NCBI GenBank assembly: GCA_025526995.1
Contig: JAHLKG010000012.1
Span: 496,001 to 560,000, forward strand
From: Powellomyces hirtus
Lineage: Eukaryota; Chytridiomycota; Chytridiomycetes; Spizellomycetales; Powellomycetaceae
Reading direction: 5' to 3'
Length of the DNA: 64,000 nucleotides
Shown: one piece after another, positions 1 to 11,353 of the stretch
How positions within the stretch are numbered: position 1 is the first letter of the stretch
Layout of the letters: each line of letters starts with the position of its first letter
Made by a program: the position numbers and the translations under genes
Notes under the pieces: generated by a model
Told to the model about the DNA's origin: nothing
Database searches by the model: none
Seen by the model: only the letters and a program-made list of their open reading frames with translations

Positions 1-961
1 TCTGAATGAACACACCTGGATCGCGCCGGCGCAGAAGCGCGCGGCGGGCAACGACGAGGCCGCGGATAAACTGGATGTGGGCCTGCATGCGGGCGAGCTG
101 CAGCTGGTGGATGGAACGTGGGTCGTCGTGGACGAAACGGCTTTGGAAGACGGGACTTTGAATGAGCGAGGTAAGGGAAAACCAAAAACCAAAAAAAAAA
201 GAAAAGATCAAAGGACAAGAACATTCTTTCAAAAGCTTGCGCGCGCGGCGCGGGGGGGGGGGGGGGGCCGACACTCTATGCACGTATTTTCTAACATTGG
301 CTTTTTTCTTTGTTCTCTGTTACTCTGCGCGCACGCCACCAGGTATATCCAACCTTTCGCACCTCGGGACGACCCTCCGCACCGCCAAACTACCGTACCT
401 CATCCCCTACGGCGACATGACGCGCGACGTTGATTACGGCGTTCTGGTGCTGAGTCAAGGAAAATGCATGTTTGGGGTAAGCACAGAGAGTGTGGGAATG
501 GAAAAACGGGTGGGCTATGGCCCTGACCGTTACTCACATGTCGACTCTTGTAGGTTGACTGCACACTCCCCCTGCGCCCCACGACACACGATAGCACGAC
601 GCGCCTACGGCCGTTCCCGGCCCCGCTCCTCGCCCAAACGCGCGCGCTGCTTGCGACGCTTAGATCCCCGCCAACGAGTTACACGATCCCGCCAGCGATG
701 GTGGACACGATCAGCAGCGACTATGCGGCGCACCGCCGCGCGGGTGAAACGACGATGGACATGCAGGCGCTCAGCACCCGCTTGGAGGTGGCCAAGCTGG
801 TGGCGAGGAGTTGTGGGAAACATACACTGGATACGGCCTGTTGGGAACGCGCCCGGCGCTTGGAGGTGCAGCGCCGGACGAGACTGAGGGAGGTGGCAGT
901 GGGGAGCAAGGGGAAAAGGGATGCGGATGCGGATGCGGATGGGGAGGTGGCGGGGAGATGA
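1..961 (+). CDS. MCMBP: MCM-binding protein (MCMBP), 3' part
   Basis: Three terminal exons (to 170, 343-476, 554-961) join in phase to the C-terminal part of an MCMBP/Mcb1-type protein; the 5' part lies outside the window. MCMBP binds Mcm2-7 subunits in the nucleus and helps MCM complex assembly and unloading in S phase (established for the family). Family landmarks seen here are VVVDETALEDGTLNERG, GVLVLSQGK, VDCTLPLRP and LEVAKLVARSCGKHTL, in the same order and spacing as in the animal protein. The tail is basic and ends with an (AD)n stretch encoded by a short GATGCG tandem repeat just before the stop. Intron 1 (171-342) contains a run of 16 G (252-267). Confidence is high for family; the product is only partial. 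Confidence 0.85.
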
Positions 962-1573
962 GTTTATTCAAAGATGGTTGGTTGGTTGGTGGTGCTGTGG
1001 TTGGTTCCTTTCGTCGATCGTTTGTGTGGTATTGTCGTTCACGGCTGTATTGTTCCAATGTATATATTTTCCCAACTTGCTTGTTTTAGTTTGCAAAACA
1101 AAAACCTTACCCGACATAACATGACCAGATGTGAAAAGTCTGGCCCGAAAAGAAAAAGGGAAGTCCGCACGAAAAAAAAAAAAAAAGAAAAAAAAAAAGA
1201 AAGTGCTTATTATATATATATATCATGTAAAATGAACCACGGATCCAACGTAACAAATAATCTCTTCAACTTCATAGAGCTCTTCAGAAGAATCATAAGT
1301 CTTCGCTAATTCGATTGCAGAAGCTTCGTCCGCGGTGTAAACGCAAAAGATGTAAGTTGGATGTGCAGACGGGTGTCATTTGTCGAGAGTGTGTCCGAGC
1401 GAGGGGTGGGGTGTTTCTGGTCAAATATGGGTGGGGGGGATAGGGTCGAAATAGGATAGAGACATGGGGGAAATTATCGTCTCTAGTGGGTTGTGTCTGT
1501 CAAATATATGGTAATGGGGTAGAGTGGTGTGGGTGGGGTTTGCGGTGCTTGATTATTGGATATATCTATATTG
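962..1573. other. intergenic, convergent 3' ends
   Basis: Region between the convergent MCMBP-like and KIN1-like genes. It holds A-rich tracts around 1171-1200 and a short (TA)n at about 1209-1222, as expected for 3' processing regions. No gene was recognised. Confidence 0.6.
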
Positions 1574-4500
1574 TCAGAGGTTGGCGCGGTCGATGATGGT
1601 TGCGCAGAGGGATTTATACTGTACAGGAGAAAGGGGGGCGGGGGGGGGGGGGAGAAGACGGAATGAGTACAAAAAAACCCAAAAAAAAGGAAAGTGTGTG
1701 CGCAGATAAGGGGTAGTGACTCACCCTCCACGGATCCCCACTAATTCTCGAGAACCGGACACCATGGACACCTCCAACGAGGGGTACTTTCACAATCGCA
1801 ATGTCGAATCGTAATGAATGTTGCGTCGTGGTGGTGGTGGTGGTAGTCGCCGTTGACGCTGTTGACGCGCCCGAGGAGGTTGATCCCAGTGACCAGAGTG
1901 ACGAGGAGCGTTTGCGGAGTTTGCGGGCCCATCGGCCTCCTTTCTGGGTGGGTGGTTGTTTGGGTAATTGGACTGGCCGGGTAAAGAGGTCATCGTTGGC
2001 GCCGTCGTCGGGGACAAAATAGTCGAATTGTGCGCTGGGTCGCGGAGAGGATGTGACGACGCTGCTGTTGCTGACATCCGGGTTGCTGCTTTCATCATCG
2101 AGGAGGAACTCGCATTTGAACCCAGCGTCGATTTCGACCCAGTGGAAGGAATGTTGCGAGAAGGATTCCAGAGTGCGAACCAGAATGTGTCGGATCTGGG
2201 TCGGAGAGTAGGAGGTGGTGGTCGTGGAGAGGATGTGTTTGAGGGGGAGGGTCTGGATATGCATGTCGGCGCGCCCCCTTCTCCGTGGGGTTGTATTCGA
2301 GTCGTTGGTGGTGGTGGATATGACGGTGGAGGTGGATGAATACATGCTCGTGGTGGAGGCTCGTGATCGGAGAGACGGCGCACTCGTGGGCGCCACCATG
2401 CGTCCGTTGTGTGGGCGGGACTGTTCGGGGAGTGGAGTGGCTTCTGGAACGTGGTAGGACTCGGACACGCGTGGGGCGGCGGGTCGAGGTGGTATGTCGG
2501 GCATGATGGGTCGGGAGAAGGTTGAGCTGAGGCGTCTCAGCACGCGGCCCAGGGAATTGGTTGAGGCCGCGCCGTCGGTGGCGTCATGGGTCCAGTGGGG
2601 TCGTCGTGGACCTGATGGCAGTTCCGGCGGTGAGAGCGAAGCGGGTTGCTGTTGCTGCGGCTGCTGCTCGGCTGTTTTAGATTTCTTGAAAAAGTCAGCC
2701 GCATCCGAGAAACCGCGCAGTCTCGTCTTGACCGCCCCGTTTTGCTTGTTGGACGATGAGGACAGAGACGATGATGACGATGACGTGGACTGAAGCGGAT
2801 CTTCCGATAAACGGAGCACTTCTGCCACTTGACCGTTGATCTGTGGCGGGTGTGGCGGATCCTCTGGCACGATCGCCGCTTCCTGCGTTCTCTCGCGCAG
2901 CATTTTTTCCCGGACCAAATGGTATACACTGGCTTTGGGCTCCAGGGGGCAGTCGGTGGCGGATCCGGGCCGACGATCGTTGCAGTTGCTGATGTGCGTC
3001 TCGAGAGCGGTTGCTACCGACGCCTCTGTGCCAAACTCAAAGCCCCGAATTCGCTCAATCACCTCCATGTCCAATGGTAGGGTGAGCGGCTCGCGTGGCG
3101 GCATGTAATTGTCCGGTGGTCCATCATAACCCTCAGTAAGCCACACATGATTCTTCAGCTCCGCCATGGTCGCCCGGCGGTTGGGTTGAGTCACCAAAAG
3201 CCGCGATATCAGATGCTTGCACGCTGCGTGAGAAAAGGACGTCATATATCAATGTACCAGAACCGTCATTTGCAACATGGTCTCAAGGTACATACCTTCT
3301 GATAGATGTGATGGGTATTCGACCACGCCGGCCTTTATCTTGGAGTGCAGAACTGGCATGCTGACATCGTCAAATGGGACTTTGCCACACACTAGCACAT
3401 AGAGAATGACTCCCTGGAAAACACACCGGCAAAGAGTCAGCACGCCGGTGGGTGACCATTCAGATGATGAAATGCAACTGGGTGCTCTTACCAAACTCCA
3501 GATATCCACTTCGGGGCCAGTGTATGCTTTTGCACTCAAGAGTTCCGGAGCCGCAAAATACAAGCTTCCGCAAAAGGTCGACAGTTGGTGGCTGGGCGCG
3601 TACATGTTGGACAGACCAAAATCTAGCATATGGCCACATTGTCAGGAAAGTATTACTTGAACAAGAGCCCATCGGATCACACTAGCTCACCGATCAACTT
3701 GATCGAACCCTCCTTGTCTATCAAAACGTTCTCGATTTTGAGATCCTATGTGGATCACAAAGGATCAGCATCATTCTGGGCAACGTAGTGGCAAGACAGT
3801 ATAAGGCGTACGCACCCTGTGAACGATGGAGTTCTGATGGCAGTAGTCTATCGCCGATACTATTTGGCGCAGGAACTTTCGAGCATGCTTTTCCTTCAAT
3901 TTTCCGTGGTTGATCATGTAGTCCAACATCTGTCCGCCGTCCACATGCTGCAAACGCCAGATAGGAAGGTCAGCAGGCAAGTTTAAACAATACCCTTACG
4001 ATCGTGCCTACCTCAAGGAATAAGTAATAGTTGTCATCTTGCAGGATTACTTCATGCATGAGAGCAATGTGAGGGTGATGGAGCAGAAGCATGATCGCCA
4101 CCTCGCGGACGATACGAGCTTCCTTTGAGTCATCTTCGTCTTTGCTGGAACCTGACCGAGTGCTGGGACTGGATGGTAATGGAAGTAGATTGATGGATTT
4201 TGTTGGTCCTATGGTGATTGTTCGGTTCAAAGGCGCGGCGGAAGCTGGGCGCGGGATGATTTTGCACGCTCGCTTTGAGGACAAAGCAAAGCGAAAGAAC
4301 AGAGATTTGCGATCGATTAGCGCTTGCTCAGACCGACTGTGTGTCATAGACCCAACGAATATAGGGCGGACAGAATCAAGGTTGCCACCTGGGCCTGTTT
4401 CATGAGATTTCCCTGTAGCATACCTTTTCGCCTGTAATGGCATGTGTGGCTAGCTTGACCTTTCCCATGCTTCCCTGTCCCAGAGTCTTTGACAATCGGT

Positions 4501-5005
4501 AAGGTCCAACGGTGAGCGTTCGTTTTGACACTCTGGCCTGATGATGGTGTGGATTCCTCTTTACGGTGGGCGCTGTTTGATCGCTGCCTTGGTGTGGTGA
4601 TGGTGGCGGAGTGAAGGAGGAGGTAGAAGACGAGGTTGTTGAGCTGGTGATGCTGGCGGGGACTGCTGGTGAGCGGCGGTCACCTTCGAAGGAGGCGGAC
4701 CTTCTCGGTTTGGAAGGAGCTCGTTTTCTCGATTGCTTTGCTGCTCTTCGCTCTCGCAGGGAAGCGAAACTAGCTCGTTCTGCTAGGGTCCGCCTGGGTC
4801 TTTGTTGTTGTTGCTGTTGCTGAGGCTCAACATGGACCTGCTGTTGTTGTTGTTGTTGTTGTTGTTGTTGGTGGCGGTCATTGTTGTCACTGCTCTGTTT
4901 GCGCTGTACGTTCTGGTGGAACTTGTCTGCAGCCGACTGGTCCGGCTGGTGCGCTTCCCTCGTGGAGCTCTTGCTCCGGGTGAAAGCGTTCTTGAACTTT
5001 AGCAT
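1574..5005 (-). CDS. KIN1: Kin1/PAR-1 family serine/threonine kinase with KA1 domain
   Basis: Eight exons on the minus strand (4424-5005, 4272-4012, 3947-3816, 3745-3691, 3622-3492, 3413-3296, 3223-1725, 1618-1574) give about 940 aa. A Q-rich N-terminus precedes the kinase domain from about residue 167: glycine loop [17 protein letters not shown] lysine near 198, HRD at 324-326 followed by LKIEN, DFGLSN at 344, APELL. A S/P/D-rich insert between the lysine and helix C is typical of Kin1/Kin2. A long Q/S/P-rich linker follows, then a C-terminal KA1 domain ([17 protein letters not shown]). The last 15 codons lie in a separate exon after a 106-bp intron; reading straight through instead would replace the KA1 end with an unrelated tail. 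Kin1 kinases act at the cell cortex in polarity, exocytosis and, in yeast, HAC1 mRNA processing. All catalytic residues are present, so it should be active. Confidence 0.88.
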
Positions 5006-5468
5006 TTCCGGAGAGGAAGTGTCGCGAAAGGTTGGAAACTAGCGAACGATACGCTTGACGTTATTTTTGGCGCGGGTGGGTGAATAACGCCTTTCCGTTC
5101 TTGACAGTCGTTTCGCGCCCGCCTTGTGAAGGTAATCTGCAACTTTTGACTATCGATATAGGGGAGGGGGTGGTGGTACTTTTTGCGTTATTTTTGGCAG
5201 TTTGGCTTGTTTGACGTTAGCGATAGACTGGAAGACAGGCAAAGGGGGGAGGGCGTAACACACACAAGATAGAAAGAAGGCGGAGTGGAACGCGACTTTG
5301 TCTCTCTGTCTAGATGTAGGGTCCGTCTCTCTTTGCGCGTTTCTCTCTTCGTCTTTGTGTTACCCCCCAATGATGAGGGATGATGGATGTAGTGTCGTGT
5401 CTCTTGGCTCTCATCCACATCATGTGACCACTTGACAAGGCCCGTCGCAATCCTTCCCCTCGCGAGTC

Positions 5469-5477
5469 ATGAGTCAT
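5469..5477 (+). promoter_or_regulatory. AP-1/Gcn4-like bZIP site
   Basis: ATGAGTCAT, a perfect match to the fungal Gcn4/AP-1 consensus, located 464 bp upstream of KIN1 and 262 bp upstream of the DnaJ gene. Binding is inferred from sequence only. Confidence 0.35.
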
Positions 5478-5561
5478 AAAGACAAGACTGACTGCATGGG
5501 ATCCAGGCCATGTTGAATCTAGGTTGAGCAGTCTGAGAGTGACGGCACTCCCACGTGCTGT

Positions 5562-5569
5562 TGACGTGA
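5562..5569 (+). promoter_or_regulatory. UPR-element-like site TGACGTGA
   Basis: The core TGACGTG matches the XBP1/Hac1-class UPR element and sits 170 bp upstream of an ER-targeted DnaJ, a typical unfolded-protein-response target. Function is inferred. Confidence 0.4.
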
Positions 5570-5738
5570 CCATTGATAGTCGGGTATAGTTCCATAGTCG
5601 GGTATAGAGGACAAGGGTGCCCATTTGGGGCGCAGCAACACGCCCAGTGCGTACTGCGCAGCACAGTGCTGTCTTAGGCTGGCCCCACAAGGTTTTCCCC
5701 ACATCCTTCACCCCCCCCCCCCCCACAGCTAGCCCAGC

Positions 5739-7359
5739 ATGAAGCTTCGAACGATCCCTCTAGTAGCTGCGCTCCTGCTGCTACTGGCGATTCCCGCCAT
5801 CCTGGCCTCCGCGGACTACTACAAGGTTTTGGGGGTCGACCGCTCGGCCACAAAGGTGCGTGTCACGCCTCGGCAATGAGACCCGTCGCCCCATCTTAAC
5901 GTTAGTGCAAATATCGGGTCGCCAGAAAGCGATCAAGAAGGCGTATAGAGAGTCTTCGAAAAAATACCACCCCGACAAGAACCCGGGAGATAAAGTAGCA
6001 GAAGACAAATTTGTAGAATTGGCGCAAGGTGTGTGATCTTGCCCCATCCAAAAGTGCGTCCTCGAATCCGGCCAAGCAGTCTGATTCTGTGGATGCAAAC
6101 CCAGCGTATGAGGTCTTGAGTGATGACGAGAAGCGAAGAATCTACGACCAGTATGGCGAGGAGGGACTAAAGGGCAGTGGGCAGCAATTCCACAACCCGT
6201 TTGACATATTTGCACAGTACGTTATCGTTGCAATCTTCTCAGCCTATGCACGCACGCCTCATGTCCTTTTCGTTGGAATCCTAACTTTGCGGTGGCTTGA
6301 CAGGTTCGGCGGATTTGGCGGGGGTGGTTTTGGAGGGTTTGGACATCGTAAGTTGCCAGTGAGGTTTGCACCGCTTTCTCTAAAGAGACAGGATTGATCA
6401 TGACATATCCTTCCGCCAGGCCACCACGCGCAGCAGCAAAAGGGTCCCGAGGTTCACATGGACGTGGCCGTTACGCTCGAGGAGCTCTTCCTAGGCACAT
6501 CCATCGAAGTCGAAATCAACAAGCAGATCATCTGCCCTACGTGTCGCGGAAGCGGCGCAAAGCACGCAGACGATGTTACCCAATGCACTGCCTGTGGAGG
6601 GTCCGGCATCCGTGTCGTTCGTCAAATGCTCGGTCCAGGAATGTACACGCAGATGCAACAACAGTACGCATACCCTCGATTCCTGTTACTACACGCGTGG
6701 ATCTGCCCTAACCTTCCCCTATCTCTCGTATCCCAGCTGCGATGCCTGTGGGGGCCGCGGCAAGATCATCAAAAGCAAATGCAAAGCCTGCAGCGGCACC
6801 AAAGTCAAACGCGGCAGCCACCAAGTCACCATCACCGTCGACCGCGGCATGGCCGATGCCCAACGCATCACCCTCGATCAAGAATCCGACGAAGCGCCCG
6901 ACATTATACCCGGCGACCTCGTCTTCACACTCCAAACGCAACCCCACCCCGTTTTCACGCGCAACGGCGACAATCTGTATGCCAAGCAAGTCATATCGCT
7001 CAAAGAAGCCCTGTTGGGCGTGGATAGGAAGCTGAAGCAATTGGATGGAAGTCTGGTCACTGTGCGCAGAGAGGGTGTGACGCAGCCTGGTGAGTGATTC
7101 CTTGCCCACCTCGAGTGCTCCTGTTCGGATTAGCCCATCATGGATCTCGCTCATTGCAATCAAATAGGCTTTGTACAAGAGATTCGGGGGGAAGGAATGC
7201 CGAAACACGACAGACCCAACGAACGAGGACTCCTCTACGTCGAGTACGTCGTCGTCCTGCCCGAAAAGCTCACGAAAGCTCAAATTGATCGTAAGTTCGG
7301 CTGACCTCAACTCTGAGAAGTGCAACTGACTCTATTTTAGTCAATAACGATGAATTGAT

Positions 7360-7397
<38 letters not shown>

Positions 7398-7423
7398 TAG
7401 TCGCGGAAAAGATGTTTGCGTAG
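5739..7423 (+). CDS. SCJ1: ER-lumenal type I DnaJ co-chaperone (Scj1-like)
   Basis: Eight exons (5739-5855, 5926-6028, 6105-6216, 6304-6347, 6420-6663, 6737-7089, 7168-7290, 7401-7423) encode about 372 aa. A hydrophobic signal peptide (residues 1-24, [18 protein letters not shown]) is followed by a J domain with HPD, a G/F-rich linker ([14 protein letters not shown]), four CxxCxGxG-type zinc motifs ([32 protein letters not shown]) and the client-binding C-terminal domain ([11 protein letters not shown]). Such proteins stimulate the Hsp70 BiP/Kar2 and recruit misfolded lumenal proteins. There is no C-terminal KDEL; it ends LAEKMFA. The last intron is unusual: a CT microsatellite forms its pyrimidine tract, and a second acceptor at 7340 would add 20 in-frame codons. 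Length fits yeast Scj1 (about 377 aa). Confidence 0.88.
7361..7394 (+). repeat. (CT)17 microsatellite
   Basis: Seventeen uninterrupted CT units lie inside the final intron of the DnaJ gene, immediately upstream of the acceptor tttgtag. It serves as an extreme polypyrimidine tract. Confidence 0.95.
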
Positions 7424-8590
7424 AAGGCTTGTGTGCTTCCCACCAATATAGTGTTTTGAAAGCAGTAAAAGAAACCCTAGACCGAGTTGCCCAGGTCCCT
7501 GCGCCCTTATTTATAACAATGTGATAGCCTGTAGCCGTTTTCGCTGGTCAACCCCATCTGAGAGAAAAACTGGGATTTGGCCCCAATTGTTTCCACTTAT
7601 CTACGTAGGACCAACGGTGTGCTGTTGTAGCACGTGAAGATAAAACATCTGTTGGTCGGAATAGCGTGCAGACTGGACTGCACGGGCTGGATGTTTTTTT
7701 ACATAATGATTTTGGTCGTGATGCACGGGTCGGGCATATTCATTGGTATTTTGGGGAAATGGACAACAATCTTCCCATGTGGGTTTCAAGCTTCGTTCGA
7801 CTCTGTCCACAAGGCCTGTCGACAGAATAACCGTAACCCCCATACGGTTTGGTCTCTCTCTCAGTCATGGAACATGAGGCCACATGGGTTTTGTATATGT
7901 GAGTCAGGCGTCTCCCTCAATGCCGACAGACCAGGAGCTACATGCTCTGCGTCAAAAAGGAAGTGCCCCCACCAGCGCAACAGTGTGCACAAGGGCGAAA
8001 ACCACATTTCATGGACAAGGCAGCAGCACGCACTACGGGCCAAGCCAAAAATATCTATTAATCCATCATGCAATGACAGACACAAAGAAATGTATGTTTC
8101 CCCAATAACACAAAGCAAACGAATAAAGTCCCTCAAATGAGGGGACCCCCCAATTGCCCCGTGCTAAGAAAAGGAAAACCCGTCTCACTCTAGCCAAGGC
8201 ATTCCCGCAAAAGGCTTGAGTAAATGTTAACATTCCTCCGCATGGATATTTGCCTGGCGTGTAAAGCGAGTTTTACACGAGTGGGGATGCCGGGACTCTC
8301 GCACTTTTATAGCAGGAAAACAAAAAAAAAAAACATCAATCTGTGGCGCATGCGGACTGTGCCACATGCGTGATGTTGAGGTGTGGCTGGGGACGTGTTA
8401 TTGTGGTTGGCGGCACAGAAATGACAGTATTTTGGGGGCGCGCGCGTTTGTGGGAGGCCGGGTGGGTTTGACGGGGACAGATGGGAGGTGGACACTTATG
8501 TGCGCGTATAAAAAACAGCGATAATGCATTCATCCCCACCCCCCATTCTTCCTCTCGAAACATTCCCACTCACCCATCACTCTTTTTGCG
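7424..8590. other. intergenic, no gene recognised
   Basis: About 1.2 kb between the DnaJ stop and the dehydrogenase start. ORFs of up to 168 codons occur but show no recognisable motif and are not supported. The last 300 bp look like promoter sequence (GT-rich, then a TATA motif). Confidence 0.5.
8507..8515 (+). promoter_or_regulatory. TATA-box candidate
   Basis: TATAAAAAA located 84 bp upstream of the dehydrogenase start codon, a position compatible with a core promoter. Inferred from sequence only. Confidence 0.45.
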
Positions 8591-10048
8591 ATGACCCACA
8601 CCAACTCCAAACTCCACGCCACAACGCTCTTCTCCCTACACGGACTCGTCGCGGTCGTGACGGGGGGCGGGACGGGGATCGGGCTGATGGCGGCCGAGGC
8701 GCTCGCGACCAACGGCGCAACCGTGTACATCACGGGCCGCCGTCTGAATGTCCTGGAGGCTGCGGCGGAGACGCATGGCAAAGGGCTCGCGGGCACAATG
8801 GTGCCGTTGCAGTGTGATGTGGGCGATAAGGAGAGTTTGGGAAAGGTGGCGAGAGAGATTGAGCGCAGGGAGGGCAGAGTGCATGTGTTGGTTAAGTGAG
8901 TAGGGAGAGGTTGGGTGTGGTCGGTGGTGGTTAATGTCTGATTGTTTTGTTTTCTCTGCTTTGGATGTTTTTTCTTAATTAATCTAGCAATGCGGGTGTG
9001 GAGGGACCCGTCACGATGCTCGACAATGCCGAATGCCTCACTGCAGAACAGCTATCAGCTCAACACTTGAAAAATGAATCATACAACGTAACGTAAACGC
9101 ACTCCCCCCCAAAACTCCCTGATTAGTTAATTGATCACACGTCTCCCCCCAACTCCCAACCTCGTTTTTCCTTTTGCAACCGCTCCAGGACTGGGACAAC
9201 CTCTTCCGAATCAACACCCACGCTCTCTTCTTTGCCACCATGGCGTTCCTCCCGCTCCTCGCAAAAGGCAACGGCGCACCCCGCGCAAACTGGACATCGG
9301 CGGTCATCAACGTCACGAGTGTGTCGGGGATCATCAAGTATTCGCAGAATGTACGTAAGGGGCACCGCGCGCCGCCCGCCCTGTATGGTTACCGGCGCTC
9401 ACTCGAGTGTTGACGTGCGTTTATTCACTTACTTTTGCATCAGCACTATGCCTACAATGCATCCAAAGCGGTATGTGCACAGAGGTGGGCCGGGGTTTCC
9501 AGCCTCGAATTCGCACAGACTGACTCTATTTTTTTATTTTTTTGGTTTTTTTTTTTCATGCATCCGCAGGCCGCCAACCATATCACACGCACGCTTGCAC
9601 ACGACCTCAACTTCCGCTCCAAACTCAGTACGTAACAAAAGGAAATAAGCAAAAAAAAAAAAGCAAAAGCGCAAATCTCCCTTCCCCCCACTCACACCCC
9701 CCCTCTGTTCCCCTCAGACCTTCGCATCAACGCCCTCGCCCCCGGGCTGTTCGCGACCGAAATGACAGCCGGCCCCTCGGTCGCCGGCAAATCCGCCACC
9801 ACGGCCCTCGGCGATTTCAACAACCCCGCTGCCCGCGCGGGCGAGGAAGACGATATCGCGGCTGCCATCCTGTTCCTCGCGTGCTCGCAGTACACCGCCG
9901 GCCAGATCTTGGCGGTCGATGGAGGGTACACGACGGCGTAAGTATGCGGGGGTGGGGGGGGGGGGTCGGGATGTGGGAACATGGGGATTGGAATGATAAA
10001 TTTGTTTTCTTTTTTTTTCTTGTTTGTAGGCTGGCAGGAACGCAGTGA
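8591..10048 (+). CDS. short-chain dehydrogenase/reductase (RhlG-like)
   Basis: Seven exons (8591-8895, 8988-9087, 9189-9350, 9444-9470, 9570-9627, 9718-9937, 10030-10048) give 296 aa, the usual length of a classical SDR. The NAD(P)-binding motif TGGGTGIG is at 24-31, NNAG follows, the catalytic Ser lies in INVTSVSG and the Tyr/Lys pair is Y193-x3-K197 in YAYNASK. The segments LRINALAPGLFATEM and AVDGGYTT close the Rossmann fold. It resembles fungal proteins annotated as 3-oxoacyl-ACP reductase/RhlG-like; the true substrate cannot be told. All catalytic residues are intact. One exon is only 27 bp and carries the active-site Tyr and Lys. No signal peptide, so probably cytosolic. Confidence 0.85.
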
Positions 10049-10367
10049 AATATAATGTATGCTGTGACGACGACCGCTACTTTGCCCCTCGAGCGTGCCT
10101 CCCCATCATTTTAGTGAGACGCATGTATGTAGTAGTTGCGGACTTTTTGTTTTTTCCACACATCTTGGAACCTCGTTTGTTTTCAAATTCCCTTCGTACA
10201 ATTTCAATCGAGCATTCACTGTTTTTACAGATTTTCGCATTTTCGAGTGCTTAGATGATGGTCACAACATCCACACACCTGCTCACATTACAGGAAAAAA
10301 AAACATGGCGCAAGTTTCCACACACCCCATATTCTACAAATTCACAAATACAAAAAAGAAGGCCCAG
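10049..10367. other. intergenic, convergent 3' ends
   Basis: Region of 319 bp between the convergent dehydrogenase and MED10 genes. AT-rich with T and A runs; nothing else seen. Confidence 0.6.
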
Positions 10368-11353
10368 TCACCGCATCACAATATCATCCTGGCTCTCATC
10401 CTCCACCTTCATCTTCACCCCCGTCTCCGCATCCACGCCACCAGGTGGTGGGGTGAGGACATTCGCAACAGGCATGGACAGGGTGCGTGCGGGGCTGGCC
10501 GGCATGGACGCCCACGGTAGTGATGATTCTTGCTGTGGTAGGATCGGTTTCCGCTTTTGACAACTGGGTAACGCTGAGCCCATCGCTGTGTGAAACGTCT
10601 GCAAGAGAAGAGAGAGAGAGAGGGAATAGATCACGAGATAAAGTTATAGTTTACAGTCTGCTCTGAGGAGTTGAAGACGGGGCGGCTTACGCGTAGAGCT
10701 TGTAATTGCCCGGCATTCCGCTGGTTCTTTTCAGAAAGCGTTTGTGTCCAGTCCCGGAGAACAGTGTCGGGGTTCAGCCCTTCATCAATGTGCCTGCAAA
10801 AAGGCCGCTTTTTCTTTTAGTGTGCAGGAGACGAGACCCGGGGATTCATCAACCGCACAAACAACCCTTACTTACTCGATAAGGGAGATTGGAATTGAAA
10901 GACATAAATCATCCTTCAGATCATCGAGCTCGCAAAATGTTGTTTGGAGGGTGTCACTGGGTGGGTGGAACGTGTAGGTAAGAAGGACAGAGTGAATATT
11001 CCGTTGGGTCCAACCATCCCGAGACCCCAGAACCGGTGACATTATATGTCCCCTCGTTTCCATCAATATAGACCCCATACATCCTCCCAACTCGCACAGA
11101 AATTCCGCCAACATACATGTCCTCCACAAAACCTCTCGCCCCATTTTCCGCTTTTCCCAACCCTCTCCATTCGCGCCACTTACAGTTGATCCACAACCCT
11201 CTCCGTCTGCCGCTGCGCACCTCCATCCCCCTCCTCATCCACATCCGCAACCGCCGCCATCACCCGCATCAGCTCATTCACATATTGCTTCAACTGCGCC
11301 TCGAACCGCTCGTCGGCCGACCCCTCGGGTGATGCAATCAGAGTGGTGGACAT
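10368..11353 (-). CDS. MED10: Mediator complex subunit 10
   Basis: Four minus-strand exons (11353-11184, 10956-10876, 10793-10691, 10598-10368) encode about 194 aa. Med10/Nut2 is an essential subunit of the Mediator middle module, linking transcription factors to RNA polymerase II. The family core is visible across exons 1-3: FEAQLKQYVNELMRVM, then LDDLKDDLCLSIPISLIE, then HIDEGLNPDTVLRD and EKNQRNAGQLQALR, in the order and spacing of Nut2/MED10. A S/P-rich acidic C-terminal extension of about 60 residues follows and is not part of the conserved core. The first intron (227 bp) is longer than most in the window. A second middle-module subunit, MED21, lies about 10 kb away. Confidence 0.8.

Larger units (their letters stand above)
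5006..5738. promoter_or_regulatory. divergent upstream region KIN1 / SCJ1
   Basis: A 733-bp region between the kinase and the ER DnaJ start codons. It contains a perfect AP-1/Gcn4-type site, a TGACGTGA element, a CACGTG box (5552-5557), a 13-bp direct repeat (tagtcgggtatag at 5577-5589 and 5595-5607) and a run of 14 C directly before the DnaJ start. No gene was recognised in it; the ORFs present have no recognisable content. Confidence 0.6.

Noticed and set aside
1614..3245. Read-through ORF giving KIN1 a hydrophobic C-terminal tail
   Set aside because: A 106-bp intron (1619-1724) joins GDPWR to [14 protein letters not shown], completing the KA1 domain as in the family.
5310..5726. 138-codon minus-strand ORF in the KIN1/SCJ1 promoter
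   Set aside because: Begins in the poly-C/G tract and contains the direct repeat; no protein-like features.
7343..7357. NNDEL as an ER retention signal
   Set aside because: In the alternative isoform it is internal, followed by more codons, so it cannot act as a C-terminal HDEL-type signal.
7634..8140. 168-codon plus-strand ORF after the DnaJ gene
   Set aside because: No motif, poor codon bias, overlapping ORFs on the other strand; looks like chance.
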